DNA of 12,260 nucleotides from an uncultured Planctomycetia bacterium (GCA_937952135.1 CALFYL010000412.1:1-12260), one strand, 5' to 3'; counted from the first letter of the stretch, positions 1 through 9,092 are shown. The notes: a model not told the origin generated them from the letters alone. Translations and numbers: made by a program.

Positions 1-1
1 C

Positions 2-970
2 ACCGGCCCGGACGTGGTCAAGTCGGTGACGCACGAGGTGGTGACGAGCGAGGAGCTCGGCGGCTCCGAGGTCCACACCGGCAAATCCGGCTGCGCCCAT
101 TTCCGCTCCACCGACGGCAAGAACTGCCTCGCGCTGCTGCGCAAGGTGTTCTCCTACCTGCCGCTCAACAACGCCGAGGACCCGCCGTTCATCGCGACCG
201 AGGACCCGCACGATCGCCAGGACCGCGAGCTCGACGCGCTCGTCCCCGAGGATCCCTCCAAGCCCTACGACATGCACGGCGTGATCGAGCGCGTCGTCGA
301 CAAGGGCTCGTTCACCGAGGTCCACGCCGACTACGCCATGAACATCCTCGTCGGCTTCGCGCGCCTCGGCGGCCGCGTGGTCGGCGTGGTCGCCAACCAG
401 CCCAGCGTCCTCGCGGGTTGTTTGGACATCGACGCCAGCGTCAAGGGCGCCCGTTTCGTCCGCTTCTGCGACGCCTTCAACATCCCGCTCGTGACCTTCG
501 AAGACGTCCCGGGCTTCCTCCCCGGCACCGTGCAGGAGTTCGGCGGCATCATCCGCCACGGCGCCAAGCTCCTCTACGCGTATTGCGAGGCCACCGTCCC
601 CAAGCTCACGGTGATTACGCGCAAAGCCTACGGCGGCGCCTACGACGTCATGAGCTCCAAGCACATCCGCGGCGACCTCAACATCGGCTGGCCGTCCGCC
701 ACCGTCGCCGTCATGGGCGCCGCCGGCGCGTCCAAGATCCTCTACCGCCGAGAGATCGACAAAGCCCCCGACCCCAAAGCCTTCGAGGCCCAGAAGACCG
801 CCGAATACGAGGCCACGTTCAACAACCCCTATAAGGCGGCTGCGCGCGGGTTCTTGGATGACGTGATCGAGCCGCACAAGACTCGGCCGTACCTGATTCG
901 CAGCTTGGAGCTCTTGAAGACCAAGCACGAAGAGCGGCCGCTGCGGAAGCATGGGAATATTCCGCTTTAG
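2..970 (+). CDS. pccB: Acyl-CoA (propionyl-CoA type) carboxylase carboxyltransferase beta subunit, 5' truncated
   Basis: The reading frame is open from the left edge (codon 1 at position 2) to TAG at 968-970, so the true start lies outside the window. About 322 residues of a subunit that is usually 510-540 aa are present. The frame opens at the TGPDVVK / EELGG segment that joins the N- and C-lobes. It continues through the crotonase-fold C-lobe, with the signatures FEDVPGFLPGT, GGIIRHGAKLLYAY, ITRKAYGGAYDVMSSKH and the family ending KHGNIPL. The enzyme transfers the carboxyl group from biotin to an acyl-CoA, here most likely propionyl-CoA giving methylmalonyl-CoA, in a cytoplasmic complex with a biotin carboxylase/BCCP subunit that is not visible here. 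Substrate preference (propionyl versus methylcrotonyl or acetyl) cannot be fixed from this part alone. No convincing terminator follows the stop. Confidence 0.93.
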   Translation, partial: TGPDVVKSVTHEVVTSEELGGSEVHTGKSGCAHFRSTDGKNCLALLRKVFSYLPLNNAEDPPFIATEDPHDRQDRELDALVPEDPSKPYDMHGVIERVVDKGSFTEVHADYAMNILVGFARLGGRVVGVVANQPSVLAGCLDIDASVKGARFVRFCDAFNIPLVTFEDVPGFLPGTVQEFGGIIRHGAKLLYAYCEATVPKLTVITRKAYGGAYDVMSSKHIRGDLNIGWPSATVAVMGAAGASKILYRREIDKAPDPKAFEAQKTAEYEATFNNPYKAAARGFLDDVIEPHKTRPYLIRSLELLKTKHEERPLRKHGNIPL

Positions 971-1142
971 CAGTTCGCCCAGAGGACATCGTGTTGCTTT
1001 GGGTGTCGGGTCACGAAATTCCGTTCCGCTCTGAGGGTCGGGACTGGCGGTCGTCGCCTCGTGTTCTTGTGAGCGGGCCGTGCTGCTCGAGCGTGCGGTA
1101 GATCGCTTCGCGCTCGGCTCGGCGGCGAGCACGATCGCTTGA

Positions 1143-1217
1143 GTTTTCGGCCGCGACTCCGGCCGCGAGCTGCGCGAGTACGACCTGGCGCTGTCGCGCT
1201 GCAAGGAGGCGTCATGA
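1143..1217 (+). pseudogene. istA: 3' tail of IS21-family istA transposase (remnant)
   Basis: This frame runs from just after a stop (TGA 1140-1142) to TGA at 1215-1217 and reads as the end of an IS21 IstA protein (GRELREYDLALSRCKEAS). Its stop overlaps the istB start in the sequence ATGA (1214-1217), the usual translationally coupled istA/istB junction. Everything upstream of about 1143 is missing. A complete istA would need well over 1 kb, but the carboxylase gene ends at 970. Only the position, frame and overlap support this; the peptide is too short for a firm homology call. Confidence 0.5.
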
Positions 1218-1624
1218 GCAGCGCTCTGGACACCAAGCTGCGGCGCTTGCGGCTGGGCTGCATGGCGAGCTCCTCCGAGGCGCAGAACGCCGAGTCGCTC
1301 AAGCACAAGCACAGCTACCTGGAGTTTCTGCAGGCGCTGGTCGACGGCGAGCTGGAGTCGCGCGAGAACAAGGGGCTGCACAAGCGCATCAAGAGCGCAC
1401 GCTTCCCCAACGCCAAGACGCTCGAGGACTTCAGCTTCGACTTCCAGCCCAAGCTGGACGTCAAGCTGATCAGGACTCTGGCGGGCTGCGACTTCGTCGA
1501 GCGCAAGCAGTACGTGATCCTGGTCGGGCAGCCGGGCACCGGCAAGACGCACCTGTCGATCGCGCTAGGCATCAAGGCCCGCCAGCCCGGCTTCGACGTG
1601 TGCTTCACGACCGTGCAGGAACTC

Positions 1625-1697
1625 GCGGCGCGGACCGCTCGGGCCGGGGACCTCGTCGCTGCTCTCCTCAATCCCCGGCCCGAGCAGTCCGCGCCGC
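1625..1697. repeat. 26-bp inverted repeat (fold-back duplication) inside istB
   Basis: The left arm 1625-1650 and right arm 1672-1697 are reverse complements at 25 of 26 positions, around a 21-nt loop. The left arm is native istB (it encodes AARTARA in the istB frame), so the right arm looks like an inverted copy of it. The point where istB homology is lost coincides with this structure, which suggests that the deletion of the rest of istB and the inverted copying happened in one event. It could also fold as a strong hairpin in RNA or single-stranded DNA. Confidence 0.85.
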
Positions 1698-1728
1698 ACG
1701 CTCCCTGGACAAGATCGAGCACGGCGAA

Positions 1729-1780
1729 AGTGTCACCCATGTGCCCGGGCAAGAGTGTTACCTATGTCCCCGGTTGCACA
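1729..1780. repeat. IS21-type right terminal repeats
   Basis: Two tandem 21-bp repeats lie at 1729-1749 (begins AGTGTCACCCATGT) and 1754-1774 (begins AGTGTTACCTATGT). They agree at 17 of 21 positions and their starts are 25 bp apart. Multiple terminal repeats of the form TGTCACCTATGTCCCCGG are a known feature of IS21-family ends and bind the transposase. The element edge is inferred at about 1780 (CA-3'). Confidence 0.7.
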
Positions 1781-1995
1781 ACTTGACTTGCCCGCTCACA
1801 AACTACGTCGCGAAGCACCCCGGCCAGTCCGTCGATCAGATCGGCAAGGCGCTGGGACAGAAGACCAAGGAGCTCGCGCTGCCGATCATCCGCATGATCG
1901 AGGCCAAGAAGCTCTCGACCAAGGAGAAGCGGCGCCGGAGGCCGTACTTAGCGGGCGGGGCGATTGCGAAGGCTGCGCCGGCAACTAATGCGTAG
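1781..1995 (+). pseudogene. C-terminal winged-helix-like DNA-binding module, 5' end lost to the IS21 element
   Basis: Directly behind the IS21 end, a frame runs to TAG at 1993-1995. Its residues NYVAKHPGQSVDQIGKALG, then TKELALPIIRMIEAKKLSTKEKRRRR, resemble the small C-terminal helix-turn-helix module (pattern PGQ..DQI...LG...KEL.LPI..LI..KKL) that is attached to various proteins in Myxococcota and Planctomycetota. I know this pattern from memory and have not searched it. The frame continues upstream through the IS end without a start codon of its own, so this is the tail of a gene whose 5' part was removed when the element inserted and then suffered deletion. The tail is basic, consistent with nucleic-acid binding. 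Expression is doubtful. Confidence 0.55.
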
Positions 1996-2331
1996 GCGTT
2001 GCGAACGGCGGGCGCTTGGGTAGGATGGGGGAATGAGCGACCACAGTTGCTGCAATGTGCGCCGCGACGCTAAACTTCCCGCACTTGGGAAGGCGAGGTC
2101 GCGGCAAAACCTGCGGCAACACGCCGGGCGTCCCTCGACGTTCGGCAGGTTCGCACTGCCCTTGAGCGCTGCGGCGAGGCAGTCGGTCGACGAATTGGCT
2201 ACTCGGATGGGTTCGACGTGAGTTCCTCCCGAATAGCGAATGTTGTGTTGTCAGCATCGACGGGTAGCACCTCGTGTCACCGAGACGAGTTGCGACGTAC
2301 GGGTCAGGAACTACCCAGAAACCGGTATCCA
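1996..2331. other. Gap of about 336 bp with no supported gene
   Basis: This stretch separates the decayed IS21 region from the low-GC gene pair. An ATG at 2033 opens a 62-codon frame to 2221, but its peptide matches nothing I recognise and it has no clear ribosome binding site. The frame of the 2332 gene is open back to 2074, with a GTG at 2218, but the residues before 2332 do not resemble a protein start. Both are left unannotated. The gap may hold the promoter of the 2332-4016 unit. Confidence 0.5.
1999..2026 (+). promoter_or_regulatory. Possible sigma70-type promoter
   Basis: TTGCGA (1999-2004) and TAGGAT (2021-2026) are separated by 16 bp, a fair match to the -35 and -10 elements. Initiation would fall near 2033. 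It could serve the downstream gene pair at 2332 and 2871. No other support; in this base composition such matches also arise by chance. Confidence 0.22.
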
Positions 2332-2874
2332 ATGACGAGGCGCGTCGTGAACATCACTTGTCTTTGGGGCTCGCGTAGCGCGGCGACGAAAGGCCTTGCA
2401 TCTCTTCTGGCGCTCGCCTGCCTGGCATGTTCGCCATGTCATCGGCATGCACTCCCGACCGAGGTCGCGTCGCACTTCGAGTCTGCCACTGCTTGGGACG
2501 TGTACCAGATCGAGTGGGCTGCTGATCCCGGCCGTCGCCTATCGCAAGTCGCCGGCTACAGGTTCGACGGGGCGTCGCGCAAAGTTACCTTAGTCGGCGA
2601 GAAGCTCGTGCAGATGCGCTCCGCGATTGGGGCTGGTATCGAGGCAAAGGCTTGCAACCCCCCGGAGATCGCCGCCGTGCTTGCTCCTGAGTATCTTGTT
2701 GCGGCCCGTCACGACGGACGCGATATGGCGTTGGTGTTCCAGTTCGGGGAGGCGCCTCGCATCGACTACTACACGGGAGACAAGCTTGAGTCTGGAGCGG
2801 TCAACTCGGACTCGGCTTCGCGTGAGATTTTTCTCCAACTCTTTCAGCCGCAAAACAAGGAACAGGCTCGATGA
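2332..2874 (+). CDS. Putative exported, possibly lipoprotein, hypothetical protein
   Basis: The ATG at 2332 gives a 180-aa product with a basic N-terminus (MTRRVV), a hydrophobic stretch (LASLLALACLAC, residues 22-33) and cysteines at 30, 33 and 36. This is a signal peptide with a lipobox-like but not canonical site. GTG 2347 is an alternative start, and the frame is open further upstream to GTG 2218. The mature part (SHFESATAWDVYQIEW, then VAGYRFDG) has the layout of a small secreted protein type common in Planctomycetes and Verrucomicrobia. In that type a short strand-rich region leads to a C-x-P motif, here ACNPPEIAAVL, then ALVFQFGEAPRIDYYTG. That resemblance is tentative. The stop overlaps the next start (ATGA, 2871-2874), so the two genes are probably co-translated. 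Base composition is lower in GC than in flanking genes. Function unknown. Confidence 0.65.
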   Translation: MTRRVVNITCLWGSRSAATKGLASLLALACLACSPCHRHALPTEVASHFESATAWDVYQIEWAADPGRRLSQVAGYRFDGASRKVTLVGEKLVQMRSAIGAGIEAKACNPPEIAAVLAPEYLVAARHDGRDMALVFQFGEAPRIDYYTGDKLESGAVNSDSASREIFLQLFQPQNKEQAR

Positions 2875-4016
2875 TAACGATGGCGTTTACTATGGCCGCA
2901 GGGCTATTCCTGCAACAACTGCCATGTGAACAGGTCACTATGAGGTGGGGCGACATCCCGGCGCAGGAAGTCCGCTGTGTGTACGTAGACAACATAAGCG
3001 TGCCGTATGCTTATTCAACGCCGGACGACATGATCGTTGGCGTCAAGATTGGGCAGCCTCGTGACGACTGGGACAATAACTGTGGCAGAAACTACACTGT
3101 GAGCCTCAGCCAGGGTGTGTTAGCGATTGACTTCAAAGACGGCGGCTCGTATTACCTAGAGCTGACTCACGCCAGTGGCGCGGTCTCTCACGGGTCGATT
3201 GAAGTGCTGGCACGCTACCTGAGCGTCCCACAGTCCAGCGTCAACTCGCTCGCAGACGGAAAGCCCGCGACTGGGCCTGCAAAGAAGCGGCGGATTGAAG
3301 TCGACTACACCAAGAAGTGGCTCTTCGCCGCCGACATGGGGCAGATTGCAAACCATGATTCCAAAATCACACACAAGCGCACCGCAACGACGGGCAGTGT
3401 GGCCGAGTTCCAGCAGTTGGTGTGTGAGCTGTACGATGAATGCGGTGGCACAATGCCCATCAAACTGCAGATAGTCGCTCACGGTCTCAGCGTGGGGGGA
3501 GTCCCGGTCGGGGGAAGGGCCCACTTGGGAGGTGCTGGCAACGCTCCGGTTACACCCACTAACGCCGGGGACTACGGCGCCGCTGTGGCCGGGAAGGTCT
3601 GCGATACGAACTGGGGGACATGCTTCGGCGCGCTTGGGACAGACGGCACGGCCTTCTTGCAGCAGTACGCGGTAGGCTCGCAGGCAACCTGTACTGGATA
3701 CACCGGCTTTGTCTCCTACATACTAGACCAGTGCTGGGAGTGGAGTGAGTTCGGCTGGGTTAACTGTCTAAAGATGACCACGGGTGGCGACATCGTCGAG
3801 AAGCAACCGAACTCACAAGTCCAGTCGGAGACCACGATTGTCGATACAGCGCCAACGAAGGTGAGGCTCCCTCTCGGATATGGAGCCTCGGGAGTAGATC
3901 CTGTCGTTGAGTTGTGGAGCGCCGTAGGAGAGCCTCGCAGTGTCTGGGACCTTGACCTGGATGGCGACGTAGACATTGAGGATCTCGATCTGCTGCTCGA
4001 AGCGATCGGTAGCTAG
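2871..4016 (+). CDS. Hypothetical protein with possible caspase-like His/Cys pair and C-terminal EF-hand (dockerin-like) loop
   Basis: A 381-aa product starting at the ATG that overlaps the previous stop. The N-terminus (MITMAFTMAAGLFLQ) may be a short signal peptide. Residues 147-290 hold the most telling pattern: a strand ending in QIVAHG (His204), a glycine-rich loop, then WGTCFG (Cys251), GTDGTAFLQQYA and CTGYTGFVSY. This order (strand-HG ... strand-C-G ... FxxxLA ... TGyTG.VSY) recalls clan CD, caspase-like domains such as DUF4347 and C80-type modules. The match is by eye and weak, and peptidase activity is an inference. Residues 360-371 form a canonical 12-residue Ca-binding loop, DLDLDGDVDIED, followed by a helix (LDLLLEAIG). 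This is the single dockerin-like repeat often found at the end of secreted planctomycete proteins. The protein is rich in Cys. GC is visibly lower than in neighbours, suggesting transfer. The stop codon abuts an IS701 insertion. Confidence 0.75.
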   Translation: MITMAFTMAAGLFLQQLPCEQVTMRWGDIPAQEVRCVYVDNISVPYAYSTPDDMIVGVKIGQPRDDWDNNCGRNYTVSLSQGVLAIDFKDGGSYYLELTHASGAVSHGSIEVLARYLSVPQSSVNSLADGKPATGPAKKRRIEVDYTKKWLFAADMGQIANHDSKITHKRTATTGSVAEFQQLVCELYDECGGTMPIKLQIVAHGLSVGGVPVGGRAHLGGAGNAPVTPTNAGDYGAAVAGKVCDTNWGTCFGALGTDGTAFLQQYAVGSQATCTGYTGFVSYILDQCWEWSEFGWVNCLKMTTGGDIVEKQPNSQVQSETTIVDTAPTKVRLPLGYGASGVDPVVELWSAVGEPRSVWDLDLDGDVDIEDLDLLLEAIGS

Positions 4017-4034
4017 TACTACTGTGTCACAAAG
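4014..4034. repeat. Left inverted repeat of the IS701-family element, with flanking target bases
   Basis: The sequence TAGTACTACTGTGTCACAAAG matches the reverse complement of 5475-5495 at 20 of 21 positions. The outer few bases are target or target-like: CTAG at 4013-4016 fits the YTAR target preference of IS701 elements, so the element itself probably begins at 4017. Confidence 0.85.
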
Positions 4035-5492
4035 ATTGACCCGGCCGGCGGCCCCGTCGAGCTGGAAAGGCATTTCGCCGACCACCTCTGGCATTTCCTC
4101 GCGCTTCGACGATTACCGCACTCGCTTGTCAGCCGCGCTGGGTCGAGCGGATCGAGACGGTCCGCTGCGCGCCTACCTCGCTGGGCTGCTGCTTCCCGGC
4201 GAGCGCAAGAGCGTCGAACCGGTGGCCGCCAGAATCGACCCGCGGCAGGTCCGAGCCCGACATCAGTCGATGCACCACTTCGTGGCCAGTGCGCCTTGGG
4301 ACGAGCGCGCTGTACTGGATGTGGCGCGTGAGCACGCGTTGATCGGGTTGGAGCGCCACGCTCCTGTGGCCGCGTGGGTCGTGGATGACAAGGGCATCCC
4401 GAAGCAGGGCGCGGCTTCGGTTGGCGTGGCGCGACAGTACTGCGGCGTGCTGGGGAAGGCCGACAACTGCCAAGTCACCGTCAGTATCTCGCTGTGCAAC
4501 GCAACGCTCAGCGTGCCGTGTGCTTGGCGGCTGTATCTTCCGGAGGAGTGGGCCAACGACAAGCAGCGCCGAGTTGCCGCGGGCGTGCCCGATGAAGTGA
4601 AGTTCGCCACCAAGGGACAGATCGCGCTGCAGGAGATCGACGTGCCGCTCGAAGCCGATCTGCCGCGCGCGCCGGTAGTGGCCGGTGCGGGCTACGGAGC
4701 GGCGACCTCGCTCCGCGGCGGACTGCGCGCTCGCTCGCTGCACTATGCGGTGGGCGTGTTGCCCGAGACGACGGTTTGGCCCCAAGGCGATGGGCCACTT
4801 CGCCCCAAGCGGCGTCAGCCCACCGGGCGGCCGCCGACGAACCTGCGCAGCGACTCCAAACATCAGCCTGTGTCGTTGAAAGCTCTGGCGGGATCTCTGC
4901 CACAGCAAGCTTGGAAGCCCGTGCGCTGGCGCGAGGGAACGAAGGGCCGGATGGAGTCGCGCTTTGCGTGTGTCCGGGTCCGATCAGCGCACCGCGACTA
5001 CAACTTGAGCGAGCCACGCGAGGAGGAATGGCTTGTGATCGAGTGGCCCCAGAGTGAGGCCGAGCCGACGAAGTACACGCTCTCGAGTCTGCCGCGCTCG
5101 ACGTCACTCGAGGAGCTGGTGCGCTTGATCAAGCTGCGCTGGCGCGTCGAGCGCGACTACCAAGAGCTGAAGAGCGAATTGGGCATCGATCACTATGAGG
5201 GACGCGGCTGGCGGGGATTTCACCACCACGGTGTGCTGTGCATCGCGGCCTACGCCCTCCTGGTCGCCGAGCGTGCTCGACTCTCCCCCCTCAGTCTCAC
5301 GCCTTCGTCAAAGCCGCTTGACTACCCAAGGGCTTCCGACCGCGTGGGTCTCCCGACGCGGCCTGAGCGCCATGTCCGAGCATCGATCGAGACGCTGCGT
5401 GCACAGGTGGCTCGCGTGCTGCTGCAATGGCTACCAGGCTGCCCGTGGTGTGGGACGAGCCACGAGCCGCTCCTCTTTATGACACAGTAGTA
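4017..5492 (+). mobile_element. IS701-family insertion sequence, about 1476 bp
   Basis: A single transposase gene is bracketed by near-perfect inverted repeats (4017-4034 and 5475-5492). The flanking tetranucleotides are CTAG on the left (4013-4016) and CTAC on the right (5493-5496). IS701-family elements duplicate a 4-bp YTAR site, so this is a plausible duplication with one substitution, or an end altered by later mutation. Length is within the usual range for the family. The transposase stop codon (TAG 5488-5490) lies inside the right repeat. The element sits exactly at the stop codon of the 2871 gene and in front of the 5497 ORF. Confidence 0.85.
4024..5490 (+). CDS. IS701-family DDE transposase, probably catalytically defective
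   Basis: The family is clear from VVDDKGIPKQG (first catalytic Asp, D121/D122), GVARQYCGVLGKADNCQV, LPEEWANDKQRR, the C-terminal RWRVERDYQELKSELG with Glu376, and HYEGRGWRGFHHH. It ends in a CPWCG zinc-knuckle-like motif. I place the start at GTG 4024 (488 aa); TTG 4036 is equally possible. The ATG at 3976 lies outside the element and inside the previous gene, so it is rejected. The family normally has VxADAGYGD around the second catalytic Asp; here the residues are VVAGAGYGA, with Gly221 (codon GGT 4684-4686) where Asp is expected. A single GAT to GGT change would explain this. The product is therefore probably inactive unless the protein is supplied in trans. Confidence 0.88.
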   Translation: MSQRLTRPAAPSSWKGISPTTSGISSRFDDYRTRLSAALGRADRDGPLRAYLAGLLLPGERKSVEPVAARIDPRQVRARHQSMHHFVASAPWDERAVLDVAREHALIGLERHAPVAAWVVDDKGIPKQGAASVGVARQYCGVLGKADNCQVTVSISLCNATLSVPCAWRLYLPEEWANDKQRRVAAGVPDEVKFATKGQIALQEIDVPLEADLPRAPVVAGAGYGAATSLRGGLRARSLHYAVGVLPETTVWPQGDGPLRPKRRQPTGRPPTNLRSDSKHQPVSLKALAGSLPQQAWKPVRWREGTKGRMESRFACVRVRSAHRDYNLSEPREEEWLVIEWPQSEAEPTKYTLSSLPRSTSLEELVRLIKLRWRVERDYQELKSELGIDHYEGRGWRGFHHHGVLCIAAYALLVAERARLSPLSLTPSSKPLDYPRASDRVGLPTRPERHVRASIETLRAQVARVLLQWLPGCPWCGTSHEPLLFMTQ

Positions 5493-5495
5493 CTA
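5475..5495. repeat. Right inverted repeat of the IS701-family element, with flanking target bases
   Basis: The reverse complement of this segment begins TAGTACTACTGTGTCA and pairs with 4014-4034 with one mismatch. It contains the transposase stop codon, and element sequence ends at about 5492. Confidence 0.85.
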
Positions 5496-5496
5496 C

Positions 5497-5771
5497 TTGG
5501 TGGCGCGCCTCGACATTCGGCCCGACATGAACGCGCTGCGCGCCCGACTGGCCCGCATCGAGTCGCGGCTGCCGGAGTTGCGTCGGCGCAAGTCGATGAG
5601 CGTGCAAGAGCTGGCGACGGCGCTCGAGACGGCGGCGCGGGAGCTCGACGAAGGCAGCCTCGCGAACGAACTCGCTCCCGTTTTGCCTGTCGTCGAGCTC
5701 GAGGGCCTGATCCCGCGTCTTCGAGGCGGGGCCGTCAAACTCGTCGAGCAACTGCGCGCCGCGGATAGCGA

Positions 5772-5775
<4 letters not shown>
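5497..5775 (+). CDS. Small coiled-coil hypothetical protein, possibly 5' truncated by the IS
   Basis: The frame is open from the right end of the IS701 element to TGA 5773-5775. A TTG at 5497 or an ATG at 5527 could start it, giving 92 or 82 aa. Residues from MNALRARLARIESRLPELRR onwards are rich in Ala, Arg, Glu and Leu and predict one or two long amphipathic helices. The middle reads SVQELATALETAARELD. Third-position GC is high, as in native genes here, which supports real coding. The stop overlaps GTG 5772 of the kinase frame (GTGA), hinting at coupling if the kinase really starts there. I do not recognise a family. The lack of a ribosome binding site and the immediate proximity of the IS end suggest that the original 5' part or its promoter was lost. 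Confidence 0.45.
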
Positions 5776-8366
<2,591 letters not shown>

Positions 8367-8402
8367 CGGGGAGAATTTGCTCTGGCTCCGTACGTCGCGC
8401 CG

Positions 8403-8774
8403 TCAGGAGATCGGCCTGAGGGAGAGCCGACCGTACGCGAGGAACGCCATGAGCAGGCCGAGGACGACGCACATCACGATGGGGGGCGTCTCGCGGTATT
8501 CGGCGTGCACCCAAATGAACACGAGGCTCTCGAGGGCGAGGACTGTGGCGGCCAGCACGGTGAGCTTCGGCTGCCACCGCAAGGCGGCGGGGACGATCAG
8601 CCCGACCGCGCAGACGAGCTCGAGGATGCCGAGGGCCGTCCAGGCTTCGCGGGGCAACGCACCGAAGGACGGCACATCCGCGCTCACCTCGTCGAACATG
8701 AAGACCTTCATGACGCCCGACGCCCCGTAGAGGAGGGCGGCGAGCACCTGCAAGACCCACAGAAGCTTGTTCAT
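8403..8774 (-). CDS. DoxX-like small integral membrane protein
   Basis: A 123-aa minus-strand protein starting at ATG (complement of 8772-8774). A good ribosome binding site (GGGAGGGAG, complement of 8781-8789) lies six bases upstream. It has four predicted membrane segments, at about 3-24, 45-64, 69-89 and 93-116. The signature ALGILELVCAVGLIVPAAL in TM2 and the first-helix pattern GASGVMKVF are typical of DoxX/DoxD-type proteins. These are small four-helix inner-membrane proteins whose roles vary (thiosulfate:quinone oxidoreductase subunits, oxidative-stress membrane complexes, uncharacterised). No partner gene is adjacent, so no specific role can be assigned. It converges on the histidine kinase gene, with the palindromic repeat between them. 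Confidence 0.85.
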   Translation of the reverse strand: MNKLLWVLQVLAALLYGASGVMKVFMFDEVSADVPSFGALPREAWTALGILELVCAVGLIVPAALRWQPKLTVLAATVLALESLVFIWVHAEYRETPPIVMCVVLGLLMAFLAYGRLSLRPIS

Positions 8775-9015
8775 CGTGCGCTCCCTCCCGATCTCCGCGC
8801 CGGAGCAACATGCGAACGCAGGAGACGCCGGCTCGTCAAGGGAGAGCCCGCGCCATCGTCCGGCTCGAACTCGGCGAGTTGCGCGGCGTAGTTGGCGTGC
8901 TGACGCGAGAGCAGGGACGACGTGCGCCCGGGAGTTCTCGCTTCCCTCAGCGGGCGAGTCGGCGCCCTGCGGTGAAGATCACGCGGCATTCTCGTCTCTC
9001 GTCGTGGAAGCCGAT

Positions 9016-9031
9016 CCATGCGAACGCATGG
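9016..9031. promoter_or_regulatory. hipBA operator candidate O1
   Basis: CCATGCGAACGCATGG is a perfect inverted repeat with 7-bp arms and a central AA; one further pair (T/A) extends it outward to 9015-9032. It is the upstream-most of three related palindromes before hipB. HipB proteins bind such palindromes as dimers and repress hipBA. Confidence 0.7.
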
Positions 9032-9076
9032 AAAATGGGTCGGGGCGACTCCCCGCAGTCCGTTTCGCGGGCAAAT

Positions 9077-9092
9077 CCATGCGAACGAATGG
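9077..9092. promoter_or_regulatory. hipBA operator candidate O2
   Basis: CCATGCGAACGAATGG differs from O1 at one position. The outer six bases ATCCAT/ATGGAT (9075-9094) are perfectly symmetrical. It begins exactly 61 bp after O1. Confidence 0.7.

Larger units (their letters stand above)
1143..1780 (+). mobile_element. Decayed IS21-family insertion sequence (right-hand part only)
   Basis: The remnant consists of the istA tail, a truncated istB and the right terminal repeats. Intact IS21 elements are roughly 2-2.5 kb with istA and istB in tandem; here only about 640 bp remain. The right boundary is placed at about 1780, where the sequence ends in ...GGTTGCACA after two tandem terminal repeats. 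No matching left end (reverse complement of the 1729-1780 repeats) is visible between 971 and 1142, so the left part was lost by deletion. The element cannot encode either protein intact and is presumably immobile. Strand is that of istAB. Confidence 0.7.
1214..1786 (+). pseudogene. istB: IS21-family helper ATPase IstB, C-terminally deleted
   Basis: The start ATG at 1214 is preceded by a strong ribosome binding site (AAGGAGG, 1203-1209) and overlaps the istA stop. Residues 1-140 are clearly IstB: the N-terminal helical region, the segment FPNAKTLEDFSFDFQP, and the Walker A loop GQPGTGKTH at residues 105-113, followed by ALGIKARQPGFDVCFTTVQEL. IstB is an AAA+ ATPase of about 250 aa that helps IstA select targets. 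Here homology stops near residue 145. The Walker B region, sensor motifs and C-terminal third are absent. From about 1650 the frame runs through an inverted duplication and the terminal repeats of the element to TGA at 1784-1786. The product, if made, could bind but probably not hydrolyse ATP. Internal deletion is the simplest explanation. Confidence 0.8.

Noticed and set aside
971..1142. Possible left part of the IS21 element or a terminator after pccB
   Set aside because: No terminal repeat matching the right end is visible. The only inverted repeat (GCCCAGAG with CTTTGGGT) is short and imperfect.
2033..2221. 62-codon ORF starting at ATG 2033
   Set aside because: There is no ribosome binding site, no recognisable family, and no convincing codon bias. 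A candidate promoter 7 bp upstream is not enough to support it.
3976..4023. Transposase start at ATG 3976
   Set aside because: This ATG lies inside the calcium-loop gene and outside the inverted repeat, so it cannot belong to the insertion sequence. Starts at GTG 4024 or TTG 4036 fit the element.
1143..5492. Composite transposon carrying the low-GC gene pair between two IS elements
   Set aside because: The two flanking elements belong to different families (IS21 and IS701) with unrelated ends, and the left one is a fragment. They could not mobilise the segment together.
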